Source: Microbacterium sp. (GTDB lineage Bacteria; Actinomycetota; Actinomycetes; Actinomycetales; Microbacteriaceae). From it: 56,045 nucleotides of DNA. Below the pieces are notes generated by a model. The model was not told where the DNA came from. It did no database searches and saw only the letters and a list, made by a program, of their open reading frames with translations. Positions 1-8,971 of this stretch are shown piece by piece. The first letter of the stretch is position 1. Every line of letters begins with the position of its first letter. Location of the stretch: the NCBI GenBank assembly GCA_031177765.1, contig JAPSKH010000014.1, positions 1 to 56,045 of the forward strand, written 5' to 3'. Position numbers and translations under genes: made by a program.

Positions 1-172
1 CATCCGCGGCACGCCGGGACCGTTCTGCCTGAGTTATGCGCACGTGCCCGCGGGTGATCCGGCGAGGGTCCGTGCCGCGGCTCAGCCTTCGCGGTGGCGG
101 GGACGCGGCAGCCGCCTGCGACTGCGGTGTCGGCCTCTCGTCGGCGGCCGCTTCGGCCGAGTTCGGGCTCAT
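1..172 (-). CDS. Possible partial CDS, unrecognised N-terminus
   Basis: A reading frame starts with ATG at 172, 4 nt after the stop codon of the metallo-hydrolase gene, and stays open to the window edge for about 57 codons. The visible part is Ala/Pro/Ser-rich for 30 residues and then basic. I do not recognise it. Third-position GC is fairly high and the position right behind an upstream stop would fit translational coupling, but no clear ribosome-binding site is visible. The plus strand here shows no better candidate except short frame remnants. Confidence 0.25.
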   Translation of the reverse strand, partial: MSPNSAEAAADERPTPQSQAAAASPPPRRLSRGTDPRRITRGHVRITQAERSRRAAD

Positions 173-176
173 CGGC

Positions 177-893
177 TCAAGCCGGAGCGGCGGCGCGCAC
201 GGCGGCGGCGACATCGACGGGCGAGCCGCGCCAGGGTGCGCCGTGGCCGGGCAGCACCCAGTCGGCGTCGAGGTCGCCGAGGCGGTCGAGCGATGCGAGG
301 GCCTCGTCCGGCTCGTCGGTGAACGGCGCCGGCTGCAGGCCCTGTCGTCCGGTGAGGACGTGGCGCGTGGTGAGGGCGTCGCCGACGAACACGGCGCGCG
401 CGACGGGCACGTGCACCGCGACGCTGCCGGGGGAGTGGCCGGGAAGAGCGATGACCCGGGGCGCCCCCGGAAGGTCGAGCATGTCCCCGTCGCCGGTCTC
501 GACGACCTCGGAGAGATACCGCGGACGCATCCCGCCCTTGCGCAGCGCGTACGCGAAGAACCGGGCGGTCGCCCCGAACCGCATGGGGCCGATCGCCGTC
601 TTCGGCTTGTCGCCGCCCCGGGCTCGCTCCGCGTCGGCGGCGTGCACGTACACCGGGATGCCACGCTCGAGACGCAGTCGCTCGGCGAAGCCGATGTGGT
701 CGCTGTCGCCGTGGGTGAGGACGATGCCCTTGACGTCGTCGAGCGGGCGGCCGAGCTCCGCGAGCTCTCGTTCCAGCTCGCGCCAGTGGCCCGGCAGGCC
801 GGCGTCGATGATCGTGATGCCCTCGGGCAGCACGACGAGATACGCCGCCACGATGTCGTTGCCGATGCGGTGCAGGTGCGGTCCGAGTCGCAT
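177..893 (-). CDS. MBL-fold metallo-hydrolase
   Basis: This 238-residue protein has the metallo-beta-lactamase fold signature T-HGDSDH at residues 60-66, a later LPGHSPGS histidine motif near residue 155 and a C-terminal LPGHG motif near 220. These supply the usual metal ligands; the second histidine of the classical HxHxDH motif is Asp63 here. Family members hydrolyse lactones, thioesters or other esters in the cytoplasm; the substrate cannot be read from sequence. The ATG is preceded by GGAGGG. It diverges from a TetR regulator across 76 bp holding inverted repeats, so control by that regulator is likely. Confidence 0.9.
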   Translation of the reverse strand: MRLGPHLHRIGNDIVAAYLVVLPEGITIIDAGLPGHWRELERELAELGRPLDDVKGIVLTHGDSDHIGFAERLRLERGIPVYVHAADAERARGGDKPKTAIGPMRFGATARFFAYALRKGGMRPRYLSEVVETGDGDMLDLPGAPRVIALPGHSPGSVAVHVPVARAVFVGDALTTRHVLTGRQGLQPAPFTDEPDEALASLDRLGDLDADWVLPGHGAPWRGSPVDVAAAVRAAAPA

Positions 894-913
894 GTGGTTC
901 CCTCCGGTTGTGC

Positions 914-956
914 ATGGCTATGCTACGTAGCTATGATGGCTTACGTCAATAGCCAT
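914..956. promoter_or_regulatory. Divergent promoter/operator of MBL and TetR genes
   Basis: Between the two divergent starts lie a perfect 10-bp palindrome GCTACGTAGC (922-931) and a perfect 8-bp inverted repeat, ATGGCTAT at 914-921 with ATAGCCAT at 949-956. TetR dimers bind such palindromes, so this is the expected autoregulatory site. Binding by this TetR is inferred from position. Confidence 0.6.
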
Positions 957-969
957 CGGAGGGACTCGG

Positions 970-1494
970 ATGCCGACGCCAGAGCGCACCACCCTGCCCG
1001 AGATCGTCGCCGCCGGTCGGGCGCTGCTGGAGTCGGGCGGTCTCGGGCGGATCACCATGCAGGCGGTCGCCGAGCGCGTGGGCGTCCGTGCGCCGTCGCT
1101 CTACAAGCGGGTGCGCGACCGGGACGCCCTCGTGCTCTTGGTCGCGGAGGCGACGGCGGACGACCTCGCCGGCCGGCTGGCGGCATCCGATCGCTCGCTC
1201 GCGTCGCTCGCGCGGGCGTACCGGGCCTTCGCGCATGAGTTCCCGGAGGGGTTCCGCCTGCTGTTCGCCGTGGACGGCGCCGCCGATGCGATGGGCCGCG
1301 CGGCTGCTCCGGTGCTCGAGGCGGCACGCACGCTCGTCGGCGAGGAGCGTGCGCTGGATGCCGCGCGCCTGGTGACGGCGTGGGCGACGGGGTTCCTCAA
1401 CATGGAGCTGGCAGGCGCGTTCCGTCTGGGCGGCGACGTCGACGAGGCCTTCGAGTACGGGCTGGAACGGCTCGAGGCGGGCCTGCGCGGCTGA
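970..1494 (+). CDS. TetR/AcrR-family transcriptional regulator
   Basis: The 174-residue protein has an N-terminal TetR helix-turn-helix (about residues 8-50, with the typical ITMQAVAERVGVRAPSLYKRVRDRDAL-like pattern) and an all-helical C-terminal ligand domain. It probably represses itself and the divergent metallo-hydrolase, whose start is 76 bp away. The start ATG has a strong GGAGGG site 6 nt upstream. The length is slightly short for the family, but the DNA-binding domain is complete. The inducer is unknown. Confidence 0.9.
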   Translation: MPTPERTTLPEIVAAGRALLESGGLGRITMQAVAERVGVRAPSLYKRVRDRDALVLLVAEATADDLAGRLAASDRSLASLARAYRAFAHEFPEGFRLLFAVDGAADAMGRAAAPVLEAARTLVGEERALDAARLVTAWATGFLNMELAGAFRLGGDVDEAFEYGLERLEAGLRG

Positions 1495-1515
1495 CGAGCG
1501 CCGGCCGCAGCCCGG

Positions 1516-2757
1516 TCAGCGCGCTCCCGGCCACTCCCGCCCCGCCCATGGGTCGTAGTCCGCGATGAGCTCCTCCTGCGGTGGGCGCTTCGACTCCGGC
1601 ACGTGCTGCAGGTTCACGCGAACCCGGTACCAGAGGGAGCTCGACCCGCGCATGCCGTCCACCAGCACATCGGCGGGATGCAGCTGCTCGGCGACCGCGC
1701 GGTGACGTGACTTCCACTCCTCGAGGGCGTCGAGCGCCTCGGGCTTCGTTCTCGTGCGGGCGACCTCGATGAGCGGCATCGTCGATCGGCGCCGGCCATC
1801 GCCGGCGCCCTCCCCGCGCGGGGGCTTCTCGGCGGGACCGAGCTCATCCGCGAGCCGGAGCAGCCCCTCGAGCGTGCCGACCGCCTCGTTGATCCCGGCA
1901 TGCGGGTCGCCCACGTCGGCGAAGCGCTCGGGCACGGTCAGCACCGTGAACTCCTCCGGGCGACGGAAGCGCACCTCGTCCCAGTCGAGCGGAGTCGATA
2001 CGCGGGCGTCCGGCAAGGGGCGGATCGAGTACGCGGATGCCACGGTCCGGTCCTTCGCGTTCTGGTTGAAGTCGACGAACACGCTCTCGCCGCGCTCCTC
2101 CTTCCACCACCGCGCAGTCGCCAGCCCCGGGGCGCGGTTCTCGACTTCGCGCGCCAGTGTCTCGGCCGCCAGGCGCACCTGCTTGTAGTCCCAGTGCGGC
2201 GCGATGCGGACGAGGATGTGGAGCCCGCGCGATCCGCTCGTCTTCGGCCAGCCCACCAGCCCGACATCGTCGAGCACCTCGCGTGCGACGAAGGCGACGT
2301 CGACGATCTGCGACCAGTCGACGCCGGGCATCGGGTCCAGGTCGATGCGCAACTCGTCGGGGTGATCGAGGTCCTCGGCGCGCACGGGGTGCGGGTTGAG
2401 GTCGAGGCAGCCGAGGTTGACGACCCACGCCAGGCCTGCCGCATCCCGGATCACGGCTTCCTCGGCGGAGGTGCCGGAGGCGTAGTGCAGCGTCGCGGTG
2501 TCGATGAAGTCGGGGTGGTTCTCGGGCACGCGCTTCTGGAAGAAGGGCTCGGCGTCGATGCCCTTCGGGAAGCGCTTGAGCACCATGGGGCGACCGCCGG
2601 CGCCGCGCAGCGCGCCGTCGGCGACCGAGAGGTAGTACCGGACGACGTCGAGCTTGGTGATGCCGGGCTCGGGGAACACGACCTTGTCCGGGCTCGAGAT
2701 GCGCACCTCGTGCCCGCCGATGTCGAGCGTCTCGGCCGGGGTCTTGGATGGGCTCAT
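1516..2757 (-). CDS. Stand-alone LigD-type polymerase domain protein (NHEJ)
   Basis: The 413-residue protein matches the primase-polymerase (PolDom) module of bacterial LigD: the ribonucleotide-inserting enzyme of non-homologous end joining. The catalytic acidic pair is visible as D139-L-D141 in RIDLDP, followed by the conserved TSGSRGLHILVRI region near residue 195 and the DFNQN segment near 250. There is no ligase or phosphoesterase domain, and no Ku or ligase gene is in the window, so it is a separately encoded polymerase. The C-terminal 110 residues (linker plus a tail ending DPWAGREWPGAR) lie beyond the core. A TAGCCT box sits 7 nt before ATG with no Shine-Dalgarno, suggesting a leaderless mRNA. 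Confidence 0.9.
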   Translation of the reverse strand: MSPSKTPAETLDIGGHEVRISSPDKVVFPEPGITKLDVVRYYLSVADGALRGAGGRPMVLKRFPKGIDAEPFFQKRVPENHPDFIDTATLHYASGTSAEEAVIRDAAGLAWVVNLGCLDLNPHPVRAEDLDHPDELRIDLDPMPGVDWSQIVDVAFVAREVLDDVGLVGWPKTSGSRGLHILVRIAPHWDYKQVRLAAETLAREVENRAPGLATARWWKEERGESVFVDFNQNAKDRTVASAYSIRPLPDARVSTPLDWDEVRFRRPEEFTVLTVPERFADVGDPHAGINEAVGTLEGLLRLADELGPAEKPPRGEGAGDGRRRSTMPLIEVARTRTKPEALDALEEWKSRHRAVAEQLHPADVLVDGMRGSSSLWYRVRVNLQHVPESKRPPQEELIADYDPWAGREWPGAR

Positions 2758-2770
2758 GGCGCCGAGGCTA
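2758..2770 (-). promoter_or_regulatory. Leaderless promoter -10 of LigD-type gene
   Basis: On the minus strand TAGCCT (2765-2770) is followed by 7 nt and then the ATG at 2757. This spacing places the transcription start at or next to the start codon. No purine-rich ribosome site is present. Confidence 0.5.
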
Positions 2771-2820
2771 GCCGCGCGGTCCGCACGGCGGCCAGAGCTT
2801 GATCCGAAGTGAGGATCGTG

Positions 2821-3189
2821 TCAGGACGCCAGTGCGTACACGTTCGTGGCCTCGGCCCGCGGCGCTGCGGCCGGTGCCGCGGCCGGCTGGGACGTGACCG
2901 ACGTCAGCTCGACGGAGCCACGCAGATCCTCGGCGACCGCCACGGTCAGATCGACCAGCGTCACGCCGAGGGCGCCGGCGATGGCGGCGATCATCTCACT
3001 CGAGGGCTCCTTGAGGCCCCGCTCCACCTCGGAGAGGTACTGCGGTGAGACGCCGGCGCGCCGAGCGGTGTCGGCCAGGCGCTCGCGCCGCTCATGCCGG
3101 AGTCGCCGCAGCACGTCGCCGAGCGCATCGCGCCAGAGCGGCTCGGGGTCGCGCGCGGGACGGGACGGCAGGGGGATCAGCTCGGCCAT
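2821..3189 (-). CDS. XRE-family helix-turn-helix regulator
   Basis: This 122-residue protein carries a Cro/C1-type HTH at about residues 23-80 with the recognition segment AGVSPQYLSEVERGLKEPSSEMIAAIAGALGV. The tail is Ala/Pro-rich without a known ligand domain. Such small XRE proteins act as autonomous repressors or activators; the target is unknown. It has no operon partner: the PIN gene upstream on the same strand is 70 bp away. TAGCGT lies 6 nt before ATG with no ribosome site, a leaderless arrangement. Confidence 0.85.
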   Translation of the reverse strand: MAELIPLPSRPARDPEPLWRDALGDVLRRLRHERRERLADTARRAGVSPQYLSEVERGLKEPSSEMIAAIAGALGVTLVDLTVAVAEDLRGSVELTSVTSQPAAAPAAAPRAEATNVYALAS

Positions 3190-3201
3190 GCGCTCACGCT
3201 A
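3190..3201 (-). promoter_or_regulatory. Leaderless promoter -10 of XRE gene
   Basis: Minus-strand TAGCGT (3196-3201) plus 6 nt leads straight into the ATG at 3189, the TAnnnT-N6-start pattern of leaderless actinobacterial transcripts. Confidence 0.5.
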
Positions 3202-3259
3202 GAGCGGATGCCGTGGGATCCGCCACGCGTTCCGCCCACAGCAGAACGGATGCCGCACG

Positions 3260-3658
3260 TCACCCGGTCAGGTCGGCGAAGTCGGCCAGCGGCACGATGC
3301 CCTCCGCGGCCTGACGAAGCGCCGGATCGAAGGCCACGAGCGCGTCGGCCTGCAGCTTCGCCACCGCCAGGTACTCGGCATCCGCCGTGTCGTCCCACCC
3401 GAGCTGGTCGGCGAGCTGCCACGCCACCGCGCGCGAGACGCGATCGCCGAGCAGGCGGATCTTCAGCGCAGCGAGGCGTTCGAGCAGCAGGCGCCCGTGC
3501 TCGCGCGAGCGCTCGCCGGAGCGCACACTGCGGTACAGCTCCGACAGTGCCTGCGACCGCAGCAGGTTCGGGCCGACGAGGCTGTGTCCGTCGGCGATGA
3601 TGACGTCCTCTTCGAGCAGGCGCATCGCGACAGGCAGGTCGATCGCGAACCGGGTCAT
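3260..3658 (-). CDS. PIN-domain protein (putative ribonuclease)
   Basis: The 132-residue protein has the PIN layout: an early acidic residue in AIDLPVAMRLL (near residue 7), the N-terminal LVGPNLLRSQALSELY segment, the central DDTADAEYLAVAKLQADALVAFD with acidic residues around 90-111, and a short C-terminus. PIN proteins cleave RNA and are often VapC toxins. No VapB-like antitoxin gene adjoins it, so it may be an orphan. The longer open frame upstream to 4735 is spurious because it runs antiparallel through the neighbour in another frame. The ATG at 3658 follows CACGAT-N6, a weak leaderless-type box. Confidence 0.75.
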   Translation of the reverse strand: MTRFAIDLPVAMRLLEEDVIIADGHSLVGPNLLRSQALSELYRSVRSGERSREHGRLLLERLAALKIRLLGDRVSRAVAWQLADQLGWDDTADAEYLAVAKLQADALVAFDPALRQAAEGIVPLADFADLTG

Positions 3659-3708
3659 GACGCGATCGTGGCACCGGCCGCCGACATCGCACCTGACATC
3701 CCGGAAAC

Positions 3709-3742
3709 GGAAAGGCCGCCCGGCGAACCGGACGGCCTTTCC
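3709..3742 (-). terminator. Hairpin terminator behind the Bax inhibitor-1 gene
   Basis: GGAAAGGCCG (3709-3718) pairs with CGGCCTTTCC (3733-3742), with an inner CCGG/CCGG pair around a short loop. It lies 14 bp after the stop of the 3757-4683 gene and before the PIN gene. A- and T-rich ends of the stem would give a U-run on the transcript. Confidence 0.75.
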
Positions 3743-3756
3743 TGCAGTTCTTCGCG

Positions 3757-4683
3757 TCAGTCGTTGCCGCGGAGGATGGCGAGGATGCGCAGGATCTCGA
3801 TGTACAGCCAGACGACCGTCACCATGATGCCGAACGCGCCCAGCCAGCCGTACACGCGGGGAGCGCCGTTGCGCACACCCTGCTGGATCTGGTCGAAGTC
3901 CAGCACGAGCGAGTACGCCGCCATGATCACCACGAGCACGCCGATGATGACGCCCAGCGGGATGCCCATGAAGGTCTGGCTGAGCATGCCGAAGGGGCCG
4001 CCGGCGATCGGCGCGTTGAAGAGCATCAGACCGACGTTCACGAGCGAGAACACCAGGTAGCCGACCATCGCGATCATGAAGATCTTGGTCGCACGCGCCG
4101 AGGCGCGGATCTTGCCGCTGGCGAAGAGCGCCAGGGTCACACCGACGACCGACAGGGTTCCCAGGGTCGCCTGGAAGACGATGCCCGGCCAGATGAACTC
4201 GAAGAAGGCGGAGATGCCACCGACGAAGAGACCCTCGAACGCCGCGTAGGCGAAGATCAGCGCGGGGCGGACCTTCTTGCGCGACGTGAAGATCACGGCG
4301 AGCGACAGGACGAAGCCGCCGAGCGCGCCGAGGAGCCACGGAACGATCGAGGGGTTCGGGTTGGCGGCGGTGACGCCGGCCATCGTCCACACCCAGCCGA
4401 CGGCGGCCGTCACCAGCAGGATGGCGAACAGGGAGACGGTCTTCCAGACCGAGTCTTCCACCGTCATCCGGTCGGTCTCGATGGCGCCGGCCGGCGGGGC
4501 GGCGTACATGCCTTCCAGGTGCGCCTGCGTCGCGGCATCCGTTCCGGCGTGCTGCGCTGCCGCGAACTGCGTCGGCGCAGCGGGCGGAGTCAGCCCGGCA
4601 GCCTGCCGACCGCCCGGGTAGGTCTGAACGGCCTTCGGGTCTTGGAAGGCCGGGTTGCTGAACGCGGGGTTGTTGAGGGCCAC
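3757..4683 (-). CDS. Bax inhibitor-1/YccA-family membrane protein
   Basis: The 308-residue protein has a 90-residue hydrophilic Ala/Pro-rich N-terminus starting MALNNPAFSNPAF, followed by seven hydrophobic segments and the family hallmarks FEGLFVGGIS and a C-terminal LYIEILRILAILRGND. The family (TMBIM/YccA) includes pH-sensitive calcium leak channels; the bacterial role is unclear. I prefer the GTG at 4683 over the GTG at 4692 because GGAG lies 10 nt upstream of the former and almost touches the latter. A hairpin terminator follows. Confidence 0.9.
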   Translation of the reverse strand: MALNNPAFSNPAFQDPKAVQTYPGGRQAAGLTPPAAPTQFAAAQHAGTDAATQAHLEGMYAAPPAGAIETDRMTVEDSVWKTVSLFAILLVTAAVGWVWTMAGVTAANPNPSIVPWLLGALGGFVLSLAVIFTSRKKVRPALIFAYAAFEGLFVGGISAFFEFIWPGIVFQATLGTLSVVGVTLALFASGKIRASARATKIFMIAMVGYLVFSLVNVGLMLFNAPIAGGPFGMLSQTFMGIPLGVIIGVLVVIMAAYSLVLDFDQIQQGVRNGAPRVYGWLGAFGIMVTVVWLYIEILRILAILRGND

Positions 4684-4838
4684 TGCTCTCACACTCCAAT
4701 GTCAAGGAAATCCCAGCACGGTGCTGTAAACCCACGATATCGGACCGCCGTGCCGGACGAGAGAGTCTCCTGCTGTGAGACGTCTATGGATTCGTTCGCG
4801 CGAGCGGACAGCGCCTCGGATGCCTGCATTCCCGCGGC

Positions 4839-4850
4839 TACCCTGAGACG
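4839..4850 (+). promoter_or_regulatory. Leaderless promoter -10 of the GDPD gene
   Basis: TACCCT (4839-4844) plus 6 nt runs directly into the GTG at 4851. There is no Shine-Dalgarno sequence. Confidence 0.55.
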
Positions 4851-5861
4851 GTGCCGCGCCGATCTCCGCTCGTCATCGGGCATCGCGGTGCGCCCGGGTA
4901 TCGCCCCGAGCATTCGCGGTCGTCGTATGAGCTCGCCTTCGCCATGGGGGTGGACGCGGTCGAGCCCGACGTGGTCGTGTCGCGGGACGGCGCGCTCGTC
5001 GTGCGGCACGAGAACGAGATCTCCGGGACGACCGATGTCGCCGAGCGGCCGGAGTTCGCCGCGCGCCGCACGACCAAGACGGTCGACGGGATCTCGATCA
5101 CGGGGTGGTTCACCGAGGACTTCACGTGGGCCGAGCTCGCATCGCTGCGGTGCCGGGAGCGCCTGCCCGAGATCAGACCCGCCAGCGCGAGCTTCGACGA
5201 TCAGCAGCCGGTGATGCGACTGCGCGAGGTGCTCGATGCGGTGCGCGAGGCGTCGCTCGAGCACGGACGTGAGATCGGCGTCGTGCTCGAGATCAAGCAC
5301 GCGACCTACTTCGGCTCGCTGGGCTGGGACGTCGCCGCGCTCGTCGAGGCCGAGCTCCGGGAGGCCGGGTGGGCTTCCGGAGATCTGCCGCTGACCATAG
5401 AGTCGTTCGAGTCCACCGTGCTGTTCGCCCTGCAGGAGCGCGGCGTCCCGGCGACCTACATCTACCTGCTCGAGGCGAAGGGGCGCCCGTTCGATCTCGT
5501 CGCGCAGCGGGGCAAGGCCGCGCCGACGTATCGACGGATCGTCTCGCCTGCCGGCCTCGACGACCTCGCCGGCCGGATCGACGGGATCAGCGTCGACAAG
5601 CGCATGATCCTCGCGCCCGACCGCCTCGGCCGCCTCACCGGTCCGTCGTCGCTCGTCGCCGATGCGCACGCGCGGGGCCTCGCCGTCTACACATGGACCG
5701 CGCGGCCCGAGAACCACTTCCTCATCGGGCAGTTCCGTGGCCGTGGCGGCCCGTCGGCGTTCGGCGACTGGGAGGGGGAGTGGTCGGTGCTCCAGGAGTG
5801 CGGCCTCGACGCCGTCTTCGTCGACCACCCCGATCTCGGCGTCGAGTTCTTCCGCAGGTGA
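4851..5861 (+). CDS. Glycerophosphodiester phosphodiesterase
   Basis: The 336-residue enzyme hydrolyses glycerophosphodiesters to glycerol-3-phosphate and an alcohol. The GDPD TIM-barrel signature is complete: H11-R12-G, E20, the EPDVVVSRD metal site with E38 and D40, and the second catalytic histidine H53 in VVRHE. EIKH near residue 140 supplies further active-site residues. There is no signal peptide, so it is probably cytoplasmic. It stands alone between a divergent membrane-protein gene and the ABC exporter pair. The GTG start is preceded by a TACCCT box and no ribosome site, indicating a leaderless transcript. Confidence 0.92.
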   Translation: MPRRSPLVIGHRGAPGYRPEHSRSSYELAFAMGVDAVEPDVVVSRDGALVVRHENEISGTTDVAERPEFAARRTTKTVDGISITGWFTEDFTWAELASLRCRERLPEIRPASASFDDQQPVMRLREVLDAVREASLEHGREIGVVLEIKHATYFGSLGWDVAALVEAELREAGWASGDLPLTIESFESTVLFALQERGVPATYIYLLEAKGRPFDLVAQRGKAAPTYRRIVSPAGLDDLAGRIDGISVDKRMILAPDRLGRLTGPSSLVADAHARGLAVYTWTARPENHFLIGQFRGRGGPSAFGDWEGEWSVLQECGLDAVFVDHPDLGVEFFRR

Positions 5862-5911
5862 ACGGCGGGTGACAGCCCGGCGCGCCGTAGGAAGGAAGTC
5901 GGGCCGCCCCC

Positions 5912-5924
5912 TAGGGTGAGGCGT
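5912..5924 (+). promoter_or_regulatory. Leaderless promoter -10 of the ABC exporter
   Basis: TAGGGT (5912-5917) followed by 7 nt ends at the GTG at 5925. It overlaps the alternative GTG at 5916, which argues that translation starts at 5925. Confidence 0.5.
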
Positions 5925-6943
<1,019 letters not shown>

Positions 6944-6947
<4 letters not shown>

Positions 6948-8041
6948 ACACGCAGCGTCTCGGCACGATCGTCGGCCTCGAGCTGACGCAGCGCACCCGC
7001 AGCATCGCCTGGTACGTCCTGCTCGGCGTCTTCGCCCTGCTGCTGGTGATCATCACACTGCTGTCGTTCGTCGCGTGGGGCTTCGCCGACGAGCCCGGTG
7101 CCGCCATCTACTCGACCATCGTCTACATCACGCTGCTGCTGGTGGTGCTCGTCTCGCCCACCTTGAGCGGCAACGCCATCAACGGCGACCGGGATGCCGC
7201 GACCCTCGCGCCTGTGCAGGTCACCCTCGCCACCACCGGCGAGATCCTGATCGGCAAGTTCCTCGCCGCGTGGGTGACAGGGCTGGCCTTCCTCGCGGTC
7301 GCGGTGCCGTTCCTCCTTCTCGGGACGATCGCCGGCGGTGGGAACCCGGCGACCATCGGGGTGTCCCTCCTCGTCCTGATCTTCGAGGTCGGCGTCATCG
7401 CGGCGATCGGCGTCGCACTCAGTGGCATCCTGTCGCGCCCGCTGTTCTCCGTGGCGACGACGTATCTCGTCGTCGCCGCGCTGGCCGTCGGCACCCTTAT
7501 CGCGTTCGGGCTCGGCGGAATGACGGTGCGCTCGGAGGCGACCAGCCATCACCGCGCCTACGACTACGACGACTATCGGGGCGACACGTTCCCGTGTCTG
7601 CCCGGCGAGGAGCCGACCGGCGATTACCCGTGCGACGAGGATGCCGAGATCTCGTGCGGCCCGTGGCAGGTGACGACGTACGAGGTTCCGCGGTTCGACC
7701 GGGTGTGGTGGCTGCTCGCCGCCAACCCGTTCGTGATCCTCGCGGACGCCACGCCCACGACGTTCGACCGCAACGGCTACCCGGTCGACCTGTTCGGTCA
7801 GATCAAGACCGGCGTCCGGATGGCCCAACAGCCCCCGCCGCTCGAGCAGCGCTGGGACGACTGTTCCCGAATGCCGATCGTGGACCAGCCGACACCCGAG
7901 GAGATCACGGCGCGGACGGCGCCGAGCTGGTTCGTCGGCATGGCACTGCAGGCGCTGCTCGCCGCGGGACTGCTGTGGTGGGCATGGGCGCGCACGCGTA
8001 CGCCCGCCGGTCGTCTGCCGTCGGGGACCCGCATCGCCTGA
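6944..8041 (+). CDS. ABC-2-type exporter permease
   Basis: This 365-residue membrane protein has an N-terminal transmembrane helix, four more hydrophobic segments up to about residue 190, a hydrophilic loop of about 130 residues and one C-terminal helix near 325-345. The loop contains four cysteines (FPCLPGEEP, YPCDED, ISCGPW, DDCSRM), suggesting disulfides outside the membrane. It forms the channel of the exporter with the overlapping ATPase. Its TGA stop abuts the stop of the convergent aldolase gene, giving TGATCA at 8039-8044. Confidence 0.88.
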
Positions 8042-8971
8042 TCAGATGCGCGCCGCCGCCCTCGGCTCCAGGCGCTGCGGCCAGGTGGCGATGGCCGCGT
8101 GCAATTGCTCGATCGCCGCACGGGACAGTGGTGAGTGAGGCGGTCTCACGTCACCGACGTCGGTCCCCGCCGCGCGGAACAGCTCCTTCAGCACGGCGAC
8201 GTTGAACTTCCCATTGCCGTCGGCCCTCAGCCGCTCCACCGGCTCGATGAGTGCGAGCATGTCGGCGAGCGCCGCGGCATCCCTGTCCACCAGTGCCCGG
8301 TGCACGGCCAGCGAGAGGTCGGGACGGACGTTGGCGATCCCGGACGTGAAGCCGGTGATGCCGAGCGGCAGGAACTGGGTGCCTCGCATCTCGGCCGCTC
8401 CGTTCACCCAGATGCAGGCGTCGACGGCTTCCGTGCCCAGCAGGCGCGACAGCGTGTCGAGATCGGCGCGGGCGTACTTCACTCCGACGATCGAGGGCTC
8501 GGATGCCAGGGATCGAAGGGCGTCGAGATCGAGCCGCTCGGTACGCAGGTAGAGCACGATCGGCAGCGCCGACCGCCCGGCGACGTACCGGTAATAGGAG
8601 AGGAGTCCCTCGCTGTCGCCGAAGGGATCGGCGGGCTCGTGGAGCATCGCCAGCTCGAAGCCGAGATCCGCGGCTCGCTCGATCTCGTCCAGCACGGATC
8701 TCGCTGCCCCGGAGAACCCGGCGATGCGCAGGGCCGGGATGTCGGCGTGTGAGACGGCGCGCAGGTAGGACCGCTGCTCTTCCGGTGTCAGCTGGAACAC
8801 CTCGGCCGTGTTGCCGAGGGCGGCGACGGCGTGGACTCCGGAGGTCCCCACCGTGCGAGCGATCTTCTCCGCAGACGACGCATCGAGATGACCATCGCGG
8901 TAGGGCGTCACCATGACGGCGATGACACCGCGGAGTCCTTCCGTGATGCGGGTCGTCCCGGCGGGAGTCAT
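8042..8971 (-). CDS. DapA/NanA-family class I aldolase or lyase
   Basis: The 309-residue protein belongs to the DHDPS/N-acetylneuraminate lyase family. The Schiff-base lysine is K165 in VGVKYARAD and the partner tyrosine Y141 in IVLYLR; the carboxylate-binding loop reads GNTAE (53-57). Members cleave or condense 2-keto-3-deoxy sugar acids with pyruvate. As the last gene of gntR-enolase-SDR-aldolase, it most likely cleaves the 2-keto-3-deoxy acid made by a dehydratase of this island. The ATG overlaps the stop of the SDR gene by 4 nt. True lysine biosynthesis is unlikely given this context. Confidence 0.88.
   Translation of the reverse strand: MTPAGTTRITEGLRGVIAVMVTPYRDGHLDASSAEKIARTVGTSGVHAVAALGNTAEVFQLTPEEQRSYLRAVSHADIPALRIAGFSGAARSVLDEIERAADLGFELAMLHEPADPFGDSEGLLSYYRYVAGRSALPIVLYLRTERLDLDALRSLASEPSIVGVKYARADLDTLSRLLGTEAVDACIWVNGAAEMRGTQFLPLGITGFTSGIANVRPDLSLAVHRALVDRDAAALADMLALIEPVERLRADGNGKFNVAVLKELFRAAGTDVGDVRPPHSPLSRAAIEQLHAAIATWPQRLEPRAAARI

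Noticed and set aside
2821..3658. XRE plus PIN genes as toxin-antitoxin pair
   Set aside because: The XRE gene lies downstream of the PIN gene with a 70-bp gap and its own promoter box, and it has a stand-alone regulator layout, so there is no support for an antitoxin role.
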